Source of the DNA: Rufibacter latericius
GTDB lineage: Bacteria > Bacteroidota > Bacteroidia > Cytophagales > Hymenobacteraceae
Reading direction: 5' to 3'
Assembly (NCBI RefSeq): GCF_003721515.1
Contig: NZ_RJJD01000015.1
Span: 100,258 to 164,257 of the forward strand
Length of the DNA stretch: 64,000 nucleotides
Shown: in pieces, positions 43,143-51,167 of the stretch
Layout: every line of letters begins with the position of its first letter
Numbering within the stretch: the first letter of the stretch is position 1
Program-made: the position numbers and the translations under genes
The notes under the pieces: generated by a model
Told to the model about the DNA's origin: nothing
The model's database searches: none
What the model saw: the letters and a program-made list of their open reading frames with translations, nothing else

Positions 43143-43333
43143 GTAGGCGTTCGATTTAAAGTTCACCTTTACCTTAATTAGAGGTGAAAGGTTCAGGCCG
43201 AAGAACGAAAGTCTGCCCGCTTCTTTTACGGGAAACCGCCAGAAAACATATATCTTTAAGCTTCGGGGCAAAGGTTAACCTTGCTTTTGCCTCCTGCGTT
43301 AAATCATTCTACTACAACCTAAATTCTACCTTT

Positions 43334-43606
43334 ATGGCAAACAGCGCTACCTACTCTGGCATTACTCCAGAACTGTACAACAACCTCAGAAGCAAATTAG
43401 GAGCTGCTGGCATTGAGCTGGCCGGCACCAACGGACGCGTGTCTAAACAAGGCGTAACCGCCGACTATGCCTATGAGGAGAATTCGCAAACGCTGCAGAT
43501 CAACAATGTACAGGTAAGTTTCCCGGCCAGCATGATGTTCAGCCCAGACAAGATCATCCAGAAAATAAACGAAGCCGTGCAGAGCGCCGGCGGGCGGATT
43601 GGCTAA
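43334..43606 (+). CDS. Small conserved hypothetical protein
   Basis: 90 residues from MANSATYSG; longer in-frame upstream sequence overlaps the divergent gene's leader and was excluded. It is a soluble alpha/beta protein without signal peptide or Cys residues, ending in a Gly-rich tail. It is not recognised. It is followed by a terminator and another small gene on the same strand. Confidence 0.65.
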   Translation: MANSATYSGITPELYNNLRSKLGAAGIELAGTNGRVSKQGVTADYAYEENSQTLQINNVQVSFPASMMFSPDKIIQKINEAVQSAGGRIG

Positions 43607-43645
43607 CTTAAAAAAAGATTGACCTAACCCGTTTTATTTGCGTAT

Positions 43646-43684
43646 AAAAATCCCGGCTTGCCATGAAGGCAGGCCGGGATTTTT
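43646..43684 (+). terminator. Intrinsic terminator
   Basis: AAAAATCCCGGC / GCCGGGATTTTT arms with a mostly paired centre, 40 bases after the preceding stop. Confidence 0.85.
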
Positions 43685-43718
43685 ACTTTACAAACCCAAC
43701 CTTCAAGAGAATACCACT

Positions 43719-43988
43719 ATGGAACAAACACCAAATACATCTCCTCAGGTAGTACAGCCAAAAGACTTCGCCAGAACCGTTGAATCTATTGTAAGTGTCT
43801 ACCAAGGCAACCACGATGTGCTGCCTGACCTGCTTTCTGATGCTGGCAGAATGTTATTGACAGTAAGACAGAAGATGAGCCCTATTCAATTGGTTCTGTC
43901 TGTAGCAGCGGTAGCCATTGGTGCTATTGTGCTGGTTTCTTATGGCAGCAGCAACCAGTTCCAGGACGCAGAAGAAGTTCGTCCGTAG
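43719..43988 (+). CDS. Small membrane protein, unknown function
   Basis: 89 residues from MEQTPNTSPQ. The first 55 residues are soluble and helical. One transmembrane segment follows near 54-73 (SPIQLVLSVAAVAIGAIVLV), then a 15-residue acidic tail. A single C-terminal membrane anchor with a cytoplasmic N-terminus is the likely topology. Function unknown. It is bracketed by terminators on both sides, so it is a single-gene unit. Confidence 0.7.
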   Translation: MEQTPNTSPQVVQPKDFARTVESIVSVYQGNHDVLPDLLSDAGRMLLTVRQKMSPIQLVLSVAAVAIGAIVLVSYGSSNQFQDAEEVRP

Positions 43989-44009
43989 GTTAAACTATTC
44001 CTTCAGGGA

Positions 44010-44041
44010 GCCCCGCTTATAGGTATAAGCGGGGCTTTTTG
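44010..44041 (+). terminator. Intrinsic terminator
   Basis: AGCCCCGCTTAT / ATAAGCGGGGCT around AGGT, with T-run, 22 bases after the stop codon. Confidence 0.9.
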
Positions 44042-44094
44042 TTTCAGTCTCAGTTTGGAATTTTATAGTTTTTTATTATCATATTTATATAATT

Positions 44095-44126
44095 GCGTCA
44101 TATTCCGCTACTTAGCTAAATGACGC
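44095..44126 (+). promoter_or_regulatory. Inverted repeat abutting the cytochrome c start codon
   Basis: GCGTCAT (44095-44101) and ATGACGC (44120-44126) are perfect inverted copies 18 bases apart. The second ends immediately before the ATG. It could be an operator pair or a hairpin covering the ribosome-binding region. Confidence 0.4.
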
Positions 44127-45104
44127 ATGAAAAAAGCAAAGAAAATCATTCTCTTGGGAGTGGGTAGCCTGCTGTTTGTAGTGCTTTCTGCTTTGGCGTA
44201 TGTAAAACTAGCCCTGCCCAATGTAGGGGAAGCACCCGACCTAAAAATCGGAGCTACTGAAGAGCGGTTGGCTAGAGGAAAATACCTGGCGCACCACGTC
44301 ATGTCCTGCATAGGTTGCCACTCTGAACGTGATTGGACCAAATTTGCTGCCCCTCTCAAGGAGGGAACGTGGGGCAAAGGCGGGGAGGAATTTCCAAAGG
44401 AACTGGGGTTTCCTGGCACGTTTTACGCTCCTAACATTACACCCGCCGGTATAGGTCACTGGACCGATGGGGAGATCTTCAGGGCCATCACCTCAGGGGT
44501 AACCAAATACGGGAAAGCCCTTTTCCCCGTGATGCCCCACCCCTTGTACGGCCAGTTAGCCGAGGAAGACATCAAAGCCGTAATCGCCTACATCCGCACG
44601 TTGCCCGCCATTGAAAACAAGGTACCACCCTCGCAGCCGGATTATGCCATGAGCTTTATTCTGAACACCATTCCTAAGAAAGCAGAGTTTCACCCCATCC
44701 CAGACAAATCAGATCAGGTCTCCTATGGAAAATACCTGATAACCGCCGCCGCCTGCGTTGATTGCCATACCCAGAAGGCAAAAGGCCAGAACATTGCCGG
44801 GATGGAATATGCCGGGGGCATGGAATTTCCGTTACCCGGAGGCATCACGGTCTATTCTGCCAACATTACTCCGGATAAGGCCACCGGCATTGGCAACTGG
44901 ACAAAAGAGGCTTTTGTGAGCAGGTTTAAGTTGTACGCAGACTCTGCTTCGCAAAATCAGGCGGTTGGCAAGGGTGAGTTCAACACCATCATGCCCTGGA
45001 CCATGTTCGCTGGCATGGAGCGCGAAGATCTGGAAGCCATTTATGTGTACCTGCAAAGTATTCCCGCGGTAAACCACAAAGTCACCAAGTTCACCAAAAA
45101 TTAA
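44127..45104 (+). CDS. Dihaem c-type cytochrome
   Basis: 325 residues. An uncleaved or cleaved hydrophobic N-terminus (7-26) exports it. Two c-type haem motifs are visible: CIGCH at 61-65 and CVDCH at 210-214, each followed by a distal region with candidate Met ligands (PVMPHPLYG; IMPWTMFAGM). Each half is a class I cytochrome c domain. The pattern resembles the dihaem cytochrome subunits of alcohol or sorbitol dehydrogenases and other periplasmic electron carriers. No dehydrogenase partner is adjacent, so the redox partner is unknown. Confidence 0.9.
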   Translation: MKKAKKIILLGVGSLLFVVLSALAYVKLALPNVGEAPDLKIGATEERLARGKYLAHHVMSCIGCHSERDWTKFAAPLKEGTWGKGGEEFPKELGFPGTFYAPNITPAGIGHWTDGEIFRAITSGVTKYGKALFPVMPHPLYGQLAEEDIKAVIAYIRTLPAIENKVPPSQPDYAMSFILNTIPKKAEFHPIPDKSDQVSYGKYLITAAACVDCHTQKAKGQNIAGMEYAGGMEFPLPGGITVYSANITPDKATGIGNWTKEAFVSRFKLYADSASQNQAVGKGEFNTIMPWTMFAGMEREDLEAIYVYLQSIPAVNHKVTKFTKN

Positions 45105-45139
45105 CAAAGGTAGTTTTAGCCTTACTTCCTTTTTTCAGG

Positions 45140-45183
45140 AGCCGTTTTAAGGTTGTTTTGCAGAAAACAACCTTAAAACGGCT
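45140..45183. repeat. Gene-end palindrome, copy 18 (perfect)
   Basis: Perfect 20-base arms AGCCGTTTTAAGGTTGTTTT and reverse complement around GCAG, 36 bases after the cytochrome c stop codon. Together with 38183-38225 it defines the element. Confidence 0.92.
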
Positions 45184-45295
45184 TTCTCTTTTTGTAAGGG
45201 TTTGCGAAAACTTCGCCCCAGGAACCCGGAAGAAAGGCAACTTCAACGGCACTCTCCTTCGGGCAATGGTGTTTTCTTTGCACACGCTCACCGGT

Positions 45296-45775
45296 ATGCC
45301 CAAGAAAAAGAAGAAATACGTCCCCGCAGAACCTACGCTGCTTACCACCCAGGAACGCATTAGCCGGTACATGCGCGGCAACAAGGCCAAGCACACCCAA
45401 CCCGAACTTCTGCTGCGTCGGGCGCTTTGGCATGGCGGGCTACGCGGCTATCGTCTGCACTGGAAAACATTGCCGGGCAAGCCCGATATCTGCTATCCTG
45501 GCCGGAAGCTCGCGATCTTCATCCACGGTTGTTTCTGGCACCGATGCCCTCATTGTCTACCTGCCCTGCCTAAAACCAACGTTCCTTTCTGGACGGAGAA
45601 ATTCACCCGAAACCAGGAACGGGACAAACGGCATCGGGAAAAACTGAGAGCCATGGGGTGGCAGGTGTTGGTCATCTGGGCCTGTCAACTGCACACTGAT
45701 CTGGAGGGTTGTCTCTTCACCATCAAAGGGCTGCACAAAGGAGTGCCGGAAAGCTACTGGCTGGAGGCCGCGTAA
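45296..45775 (+). CDS. vsr: Vsr-family very short patch repair endonuclease
   Basis: 159 residues from MPKKKKKY; a longer in-frame start runs back into the palindrome. Family landmarks are MRGNKAKHTQPELLLRRALW (26-45), PDI with catalytic D64, HGCFWHRCPHC (77-87) giving zinc ligands, FWTEKFTRNQERDKRHREKL and VIWAC near 125-129. Vsr nicks 5' of T:G mismatches produced by deamination of 5-methylcytosine. No cytosine methyltransferase or restriction gene is next to it, so it is an orphan, flanked by two gene-end palindromes. Confidence 0.9.
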   Translation: MPKKKKKYVPAEPTLLTTQERISRYMRGNKAKHTQPELLLRRALWHGGLRGYRLHWKTLPGKPDICYPGRKLAIFIHGCFWHRCPHCLPALPKTNVPFWTEKFTRNQERDKRHREKLRAMGWQVLVIWACQLHTDLEGCLFTIKGLHKGVPESYWLEAA

Positions 45776-45828
45776 ACTCTTTGCCGGGCATCATTGCTTT
45801 GAAAAGCAGCAAGGCTTTAAGGCTTTCT

Positions 45829-45865
45829 CGTTTCAGGGCTCCTTTCCAGAAAACAGCCCCGAAAT
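45829..45865. repeat. Gene-end palindrome, copy 19
   Basis: CGTTTCAGGGCTCCTTTC pairs with GAAAACAGCCCCGAAATG. Confidence 0.7.
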
Positions 45866-45915
45866 GACCATCAGCAAAACCTGCCCAACAATTCACTTTC
45901 TCCCTCGGAATTGAC

Positions 45916-46467
45916 TTATTTCCAGCGTACCGGAACACCGGCTTTTCGGGCAGCATATCCAGCGGCGGAGGCGTGTAGCGCAGGAAGCAGTTCGTTTACT
46001 TGATCAACAAATTCTAAGTGCAGGTCTTCGTGCAATTTCTCCAGTTTGTGCAGAACCTCCTCGGTTCGTTTGGCCAGGAAAAGGCAAAGCGCCTCGTTGG
46101 CGCCGGTAAGCACTTGTAGTTTCTCCTGCTGGTGTTCCAGCACCTGCTGCAAAAGCAATAAAAGCAGGTTGATTTCGCCGTATACATCGCCGGTGACTTT
46201 GGTGTGGTAGCTCAGAGGCGGGCACAGTTGCCGCAGGCAATTCAGCAGGTCAGAGGCATTGTAATAGAAACCTTTGGCAATGGCTTGCACTTGTTCCGCC
46301 AAGGCCTCTCTCCTGAAATCTAACGCTTCGGGACCTTCCAGCAGCTCAAACTTCAACTGTTCCTGCAGCAGCAGGTTGGGAGTCAATAACTGAATCAATA
46401 GTTTGTCTTTGCGGGCGGCGGGTAACGCCAGAATGGCTTTGCGCAGGTCTTTTTCTAAGGCGGGCAT
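45916..46467 (-). CDS. Hypothetical all-helical protein
   Basis: 183 residues from MPALEKDLRK; an in-frame ATG 36 codons upstream gives a basic, Trp/Pro-rich extension that is less likely. It is almost entirely helical with long Leu/Gln-rich helices (INLLLLLLQQVLEHQQEKLQ near 103-122), suggesting a helical bundle or coiled coil. There is no signal peptide or membrane segment, and only a few Cys residues. Not recognised. Confidence 0.7.
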   Translation of the reverse strand: MPALEKDLRKAILALPAARKDKLLIQLLTPNLLLQEQLKFELLEGPEALDFRREALAEQVQAIAKGFYYNASDLLNCLRQLCPPLSYHTKVTGDVYGEINLLLLLLQQVLEHQQEKLQVLTGANEALCLFLAKRTEEVLHKLEKLHEDLHLEFVDQVNELLPALHASAAGYAARKAGVPVRWK

Positions 46468-46661
46468 ACTTCTGTTCTCTTCAGGTAGAACAAGCAAAGC
46501 GGGCAAGTTATTCCACCAAGGGCATCTTTCTGGAATTTTCCTTCGGCTGGCTCTCCGTTGGTACTTAAAATTCAAAAAAAGCTATCTTCTTAACCTAAAC
46601 CGCCCCAAACTGCGTAAACAGCGGCAAACGTGACTGGATACCCCCAATGTATTCCTAAAGG

Positions 46662-46714
46662 GCTCCTGCTGTTTTAGCCTTGTTTTCACCAAAAGAGGCC
46701 AAAACCGAGGGAGC
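46662..46714. repeat. Gene-end palindrome, copy 20 (extended)
   Basis: GCTCC at one end and GGAGC at the other enclose TGTTTTAGCCTTGTTTTC and its imperfect partner AAAAGAGGCCAAAAC. It ends 17 bases before the start codon at 46732. Confidence 0.65.
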
Positions 46715-46731
46715 TGCCAGCATCTAAGATA

Positions 46732-49700
46732 ATGACCATGAGAGAATTTTTACCCCCAAGGGTAATCCTGCTTCAACTATGCATCTGGTGTTTGTTTCCG
46801 GCCATGGCCTGGGCACAATTGCCTTCCCTTCCTTCGGGATCGCCTTCCTATACGGTAGTTCTGACCGGCCGATGGGCGCCAGGCCAGGGCCCATCGGCTC
46901 CTTTACCGTTGTTGCAGGAACAACTGAAAAGCGCCGGCAAAAACAGCGCTGTGGTATTTATGGGCAATCCGTTTCAGCCTGCCACCTTGCCCGCTGTTTC
47001 GGCTCCTAACCGTAAAGAACTGGAAGCCCAACTGCAGAAACAACTGGCGTACCTGCAAGGCTACGAAGGCAAGCTCATTCTGATGCCCGGCGAACATGAC
47101 GCCAAAGGCCGCCTTTTAACCGGAGTGAGAAACCAAGAGCGGTTCATCTCACAGTACCTGCAGAACGAGAAACTGATTCAGCCTGAGAACTACTGCCCCG
47201 GCCCCGCCGAAGTAGCCTTAACGGATGACGTGCACCTGCTTCTGCTGGACACCCAGTGGCTCATGCCCAACCGCCGCATGGACGACGAAGACGAGCAACG
47301 AGGCTGCCCCACCACCGGAGGCACCGCCACGCTGGCGGCCCTGGATGACGTGCTGCGCAGCAACGAAGAGAAAAACCTGCTGGTAGCCGTGAGTATCTCC
47401 CCCGAGATGAAAACCCTGGAGTACCGCCTCATGCACCGGCAGTTGGCCCAGATGTACACCCAGCACAAAGGGTTGCTTCACGCCGAAGGAAACTCCGCCG
47501 CCCTGGCCTATTCCGCCCAGGACAGCATTCACTACGTGAGCACTGGAGTAGGCATGAAAAAGCTTCCGTCGCCGGGTAAAAGCGAGCCCCTTTTCTCAAA
47601 GGCTTCTGCGGGATTTGCCAAGGTGCTGTACTTTCCTAACGGAGAAACCTGGCTGGAAATCTGGACCGCCCAGGATGCCCAAAGCACCCAAGGACAAGTG
47701 GCTCACCGCGCGCTGCTTTCCCGCAAACCCACCCAGAAACAGCTGGAAGAACAAACTAAGAAGCTGAACCTGAACTTTGCCGGCAAGACCAGTGCCCTGC
47801 CCGCCAGCGAGGTCTACAAGGCCAGTGGTTTCCGGGAATGGCTTTTAGGCGAGAACTACCGGCCTGAGTGGCAAACTCCCGTTTCCTTGCCCGTTTTCGA
47901 TATCGGCACCCAAAACGGCGGCTTGAAAGTAGTCCAGCGGGGAGGCGGTTTCCAGACGGTGTCCCTGCGTCTGGAAGACAGCACCGGCCGCCAGTACGTG
48001 CTACGGTCGGTGGAAAAATACCCCGATGCCGCCTTGCCCCGCATCCTGCGCCAGACTCTGGCTGCCGATGTGGTGAAAGATCAGATCTCGGCCTCGCACC
48101 CGTACGGTTCGCTGGTGGTTCCTACCTTGTCCGATGCCGTGGGCGTGTACCATACCAACCCCAAATACTTCATTATCCCAGATGATCCGCGTTTTGGCAA
48201 GTACCTGAAAGGGTTTGCCAACACCATTGGCCTGTTTGAGGAGCGCCCAGATGAAGACATGTCTGACTTGGCCAGTTTCGGGAATTCCAAAAACGTGGTG
48301 GGCACTGACAAAGTACTGGAAAACACTTTAGAGGACCAGAACGATCAGGTGGACCAGATGAGTTTGCTGCGGGCCCGCCTCCTGGATTTCTTCATCGCTG
48401 ACTGGGACCGCCACGATGACCAATGGCGCTGGGCCGAATTCAAGAAAGAAGGGAAAGGTAAAATCTACAAGCCCATTCCGCGCGACCGCGACCAGGCCTT
48501 CTTCGTGAACCAGGGCGTGATTCCCAACATTGCCAGCCGCCGCTGGATATTGCCCAAAGTACAAGGGTTTGACGAAAGCCTGCGCGACATCAAAGGTTTC
48601 AACTTCAACAACCGCTACTTTGACCGCTACTTCCTCACCGCCCTGGAACGCGCTGACTGGATTGCCATGGCAGACTCTGTACGGGCCGGGCTTACCGATG
48701 AAGCCATTGAAAACGCCGTGCGCCAGTTACCGCCCGAGATCCAGAAAATCTCCGGTGCCCGTTTGGCCAATACCCTGAAAGCCCGCCGCGCCTACATCAA
48801 GCGCGATGCCGAGGATTATTATGAGTTCCTGGCTCAGAAAGTAGACGTGGCAGGCACCGACCTGGACGAACGCTTTGAAGTACAGCGCGAGGCCGGAGGG
48901 GTCACCCTGGTCACCATCTACAAAAAAGAAGGCAACTCTCCGGCAGACCAGCTGTATCGTCGGCGTTTCCTACCAGACGAAACCCGCGAGATACGGCTGT
49001 ACGGCTTAGGCGGCGCCGATGAGTTCAGCGTACAGGGCCACGCGGCGGACGGCATCAGGGTACGTATCATTGGGGGAGATGGCCAAGACAAGATCACCGA
49101 CAGCTCCAGCGTGGAAGGTCTTCGCCGGCTTACCTATGTGTATGACCAGCCAAACGGCGCACAGTTGCAGTTAGGCCCAGAGTCCCGCAATCTCACCCGC
49201 CTGCGCAACACGCCGGTGTATGACCGCAGAAGCTTTGTGTACAATTACTTCGGGCCGCTGGCTTCCGTTGAGTACAACCGAGACGATGGTTTCTTGCTGG
49301 GCGGTGGAGCTTTGCTGAAAACCCAGGGCTTCAATAAACAGCCGTACGGCATGATGCAGCGGTTGGTAGGCAGCTACGCTTTCAACACCCAATCGTTCTT
49401 GGTAGATTATGCCGCGCATTTTCCCCGGTTAAGGTTGGGTCTGGACCTGAAACTGAACGTGAACTTCAAAAGCCCTGGCTACGCCGAGAACTTCTTCGGT
49501 CTGGGCAACGAGAGTCCTTTTGACCCGGAAATAGACATCAACTACTACCGGTTTGAGTCCTCGCAGTTTTACGCCAACGCGTTGCTAGGCCGAAAGCTGA
49601 GCGAATACGAAACCATCTTTGTGGGTCCAGCTTACCAGATCGTGAACGTAGACCGCATACCAGGCCGTTTCCTGGATCAGCAGTTAGAGGGAACAGAGCA

Positions 49701-50292
49701 AGGAGTGGGGTACTATGAGAAGAAATCCTACGCCGGAGCTCGTCTGGAATACACCCTTGACTCAAGGAACCACCCAGCCCTACCGGACAAAGGTGTTTTC
49801 TGGCAGGTTTCCGCAGATGCGCTCAAAGGCGTGAATCAGCGTTCTTCAGATGTGGCGCGGGTGCATTCGCAGTTTGCCATTTACCAGACCTTGCGCATTC
49901 CCCTTAAGCTCACCCTAGCCACCCGCTTTGGCGGAGGGCACACCTTTGGTGATGGGTTTGAGTTCTTCCAGGCGCAGTTCCTGGACGGCCCTACCACCTT
50001 GCGGGGCTACCGCCGGAACCGGTTCAGCGGGCAGAGCAGCTTCTACAACAACACCGAAGCCCGCCTGCGTTTGTTCAGTTTTACCACCTACCTCTTCCCT
50101 GCCTCCTTGGGTTTGTTCGGGTTCCATGACATTGGGCGGGTTTGGATGGAGAACGAGGATTCAAACAAATGGCACCGGGGTTATGGCGGCGGTTTATGGA
50201 TTTCGCCCCTAAACCAGATTGTCATTTCACTGGGCTACGCCGCCTCTCCGGAGCAAAGCCAGTTCCTGGTGCGGGCTGGGTTCCAGTTCTAA
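46732..50292 (+). CDS. Three-part outer-membrane protein: degenerate phosphoesterase, kinase-like domain, Omp85 barrel
   Basis: 1186 residues. Signal peptide 1-29. Residues about 37-320 follow the calcineurin-like phosphoesterase plan (LLLLDTQWL at about 165-173), but the metal-binding motifs are eroded: TGRW for GDxG, MGNPFQP for GDN.YP, PGEHDA for GNHDW. Residues about 365-840 match the protein at 41526-43142: RGGGFQTVSL (403-412), LRSVEK (K429), ADWDRHDDQWRW (556-567, D559), YKPIPRDRDQAF (579-590, D585/D587). Residues about 855-1186 are a BamA/TamA-type barrel with LRGYRRNRF near the end. The phosphoesterase-barrel fusion is known from Bacteroidota genomes. The middle domain as a possible secreted kinase is my inference. 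Confidence 0.85.
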   Translation: MTMREFLPPRVILLQLCIWCLFPAMAWAQLPSLPSGSPSYTVVLTGRWAPGQGPSAPLPLLQEQLKSAGKNSAVVFMGNPFQPATLPAVSAPNRKELEAQLQKQLAYLQGYEGKLILMPGEHDAKGRLLTGVRNQERFISQYLQNEKLIQPENYCPGPAEVALTDDVHLLLLDTQWLMPNRRMDDEDEQRGCPTTGGTATLAALDDVLRSNEEKNLLVAVSISPEMKTLEYRLMHRQLAQMYTQHKGLLHAEGNSAALAYSAQDSIHYVSTGVGMKKLPSPGKSEPLFSKASAGFAKVLYFPNGETWLEIWTAQDAQSTQGQVAHRALLSRKPTQKQLEEQTKKLNLNFAGKTSALPASEVYKASGFREWLLGENYRPEWQTPVSLPVFDIGTQNGGLKVVQRGGGFQTVSLRLEDSTGRQYVLRSVEKYPDAALPRILRQTLAADVVKDQISASHPYGSLVVPTLSDAVGVYHTNPKYFIIPDDPRFGKYLKGFANTIGLFEERPDEDMSDLASFGNSKNVVGTDKVLENTLEDQNDQVDQMSLLRARLLDFFIADWDRHDDQWRWAEFKKEGKGKIYKPIPRDRDQAFFVNQGVIPNIASRRWILPKVQGFDESLRDIKGFNFNNRYFDRYFLTALERADWIAMADSVRAGLTDEAIENAVRQLPPEIQKISGARLANTLKARRAYIKRDAEDYYEFLAQKVDVAGTDLDERFEVQREAGGVTLVTIYKKEGNSPADQLYRRRFLPDETREIRLYGLGGADEFSVQGHAADGIRVRIIGGDGQDKITDSSSVEGLRRLTYVYDQPNGAQLQLGPESRNLTRLRNTPVYDRRSFVYNYFGPLASVEYNRDDGFLLGGGALLKTQGFNKQPYGMMQRLVGSYAFNTQSFLVDYAAHFPRLRLGLDLKLNVNFKSPGYAENFFGLGNESPFDPEIDINYYRFESSQFYANALLGRKLSEYETIFVGPAYQIVNVDRIPGRFLDQQLEGTEQGVGYYEKKSYAGARLEYTLDSRNHPALPDKGVFWQVSADALKGVNQRSSDVARVHSQFAIYQTLRIPLKLTLATRFGGGHTFGDGFEFFQAQFLDGPTTLRGYRRNRFSGQSSFYNNTEARLRLFSFTTYLFPASLGLFGFHDIGRVWMENEDSNKWHRGYGGGLWISPLNQIVISLGYAASPEQSQFLVRAGFQF

Positions 50293-50312
50293 CGCGTTGC
50301 CAACGGCTTCTA

Positions 50313-50354
50313 AAACAGAAAGGGCTGACCTAGTGGGTCAGCCCTTTCTGTTTT
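50313..50354. terminator. Strong bidirectional terminator
   Basis: AAACAGAAAGGGCTGACC / GGTCAGCCCTTTCTGTTT around a 6-base loop. A degenerate gene-end palindrome overlaps its right flank (50350-50387). Confidence 0.9.
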
Positions 50355-50387
50355 GATGGTCTTTTCTGAAAAAGAGCCTTAAAAGAC

Positions 50388-50648
50388 TTAGTTCAGGAAA
50401 ATGGAGAATAGCTCAAACCGGTTAGAGGAGAAACTCCAGTGCGACGGTGATGGGTGAATCTCTTCGCCCTCTTCGTCAATGATGGTCACGGCCATTCCTT
50501 CCTCTTGGTTGAGCGGCTCAGTGAAATGCTTCACAACATATACATGTCCTTCTTTGATCCATTCTTCGGGATCAAAACTAGGAAGGGTGGCGTCAATGCA
50601 TTTCGCGTATACCGCCATATAGTTAGGTGGATAGATCAGATTTACCAT
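50388..50648 (-). CDS. Small conserved hypothetical protein
   Basis: 86 residues, soluble. It contains VYAKCIDATLPSFDPEEWIK then VYVVKHFTEPLNQEEGMAVT, the alternating pattern of a small beta-barrel (SH3-like) fold. A single Cys is present. No signal peptide. I do not recognise a function. It is convergent with the large Omp85 fusion gene and has its own upstream gap. Confidence 0.65.
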   Translation of the reverse strand: MVNLIYPPNYMAVYAKCIDATLPSFDPEEWIKEGHVYVVKHFTEPLNQEEGMAVTIIDEEGEEIHPSPSHWSFSSNRFELFSIFLN

Positions 50649-50907
50649 GTCTTATTAACTATAAACAGGTGAGAAAAATTCCGGCTACACATGACTCTCT
50701 TCTTTGCTTGGTTCTCTAACCTCCTTCGTCCAGATCACATGTACCTCGGCGTACTATATGACTAGTTTACGCACCCAAACTGACTTTTCCAACTTCGGGG
50801 CTTAGAATTTATCCACCAGAAGACACCCACTTTTTCATCTGCTCGTACAAACACAAGCCGGTTTACCCGGTATCAAGTTGTTTTTACACTATAAACCATA
50901 CTACACC

Positions 50908-51153
50908 ATGGAAAACGACAATAAGTATAACGAAGAAGAAAAACTGCCGAACGGAAAAGAATCTCAGGATGAACTGAAAAACACCTCTGAAGAGCCGGGT
51001 GCCGAGGCCAAAGGCAACGCCAGCTTTAAACAGGGTGGCCAGCAGCCCGGCAACAGCCAGGGCGGCCAAGGCGGAAAAACTACCGACGGCGATGATAACT
51101 CCCGACATGATACCGGCGATGAACTAAGCGTATTTGGCCGTCTGGATAGTTAA
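50908..51153 (+). CDS. Highly polar, disordered small protein
   Basis: 81 residues from MENDNKYNEE. It is composed mostly of Glu, Asn, Gly, Gln, Asp, Lys and Ser with almost no hydrophobic residues (GGQQPGNSQGGQGG near 48-61), so it should be intrinsically disordered. It resembles hydrophilin- or stress-type proteins. It precedes a metallo-beta-lactamase-fold gene by 14 bases on the same strand, which implies co-transcription. Confidence 0.65.
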   Translation: MENDNKYNEEEKLPNGKESQDELKNTSEEPGAEAKGNASFKQGGQQPGNSQGGQGGKTTDGDDNSRHDTGDELSVFGRLDS

Positions 51154-51167
51154 TCTTACCTGTCTGG

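Noticed and set aside
45296-45775. Vsr gene as part of a local restriction-modification or defence island
   Set aside because: No methyltransferase, restriction or other defence gene is within reach; neighbours are cytochrome c and a helical hypothetical.
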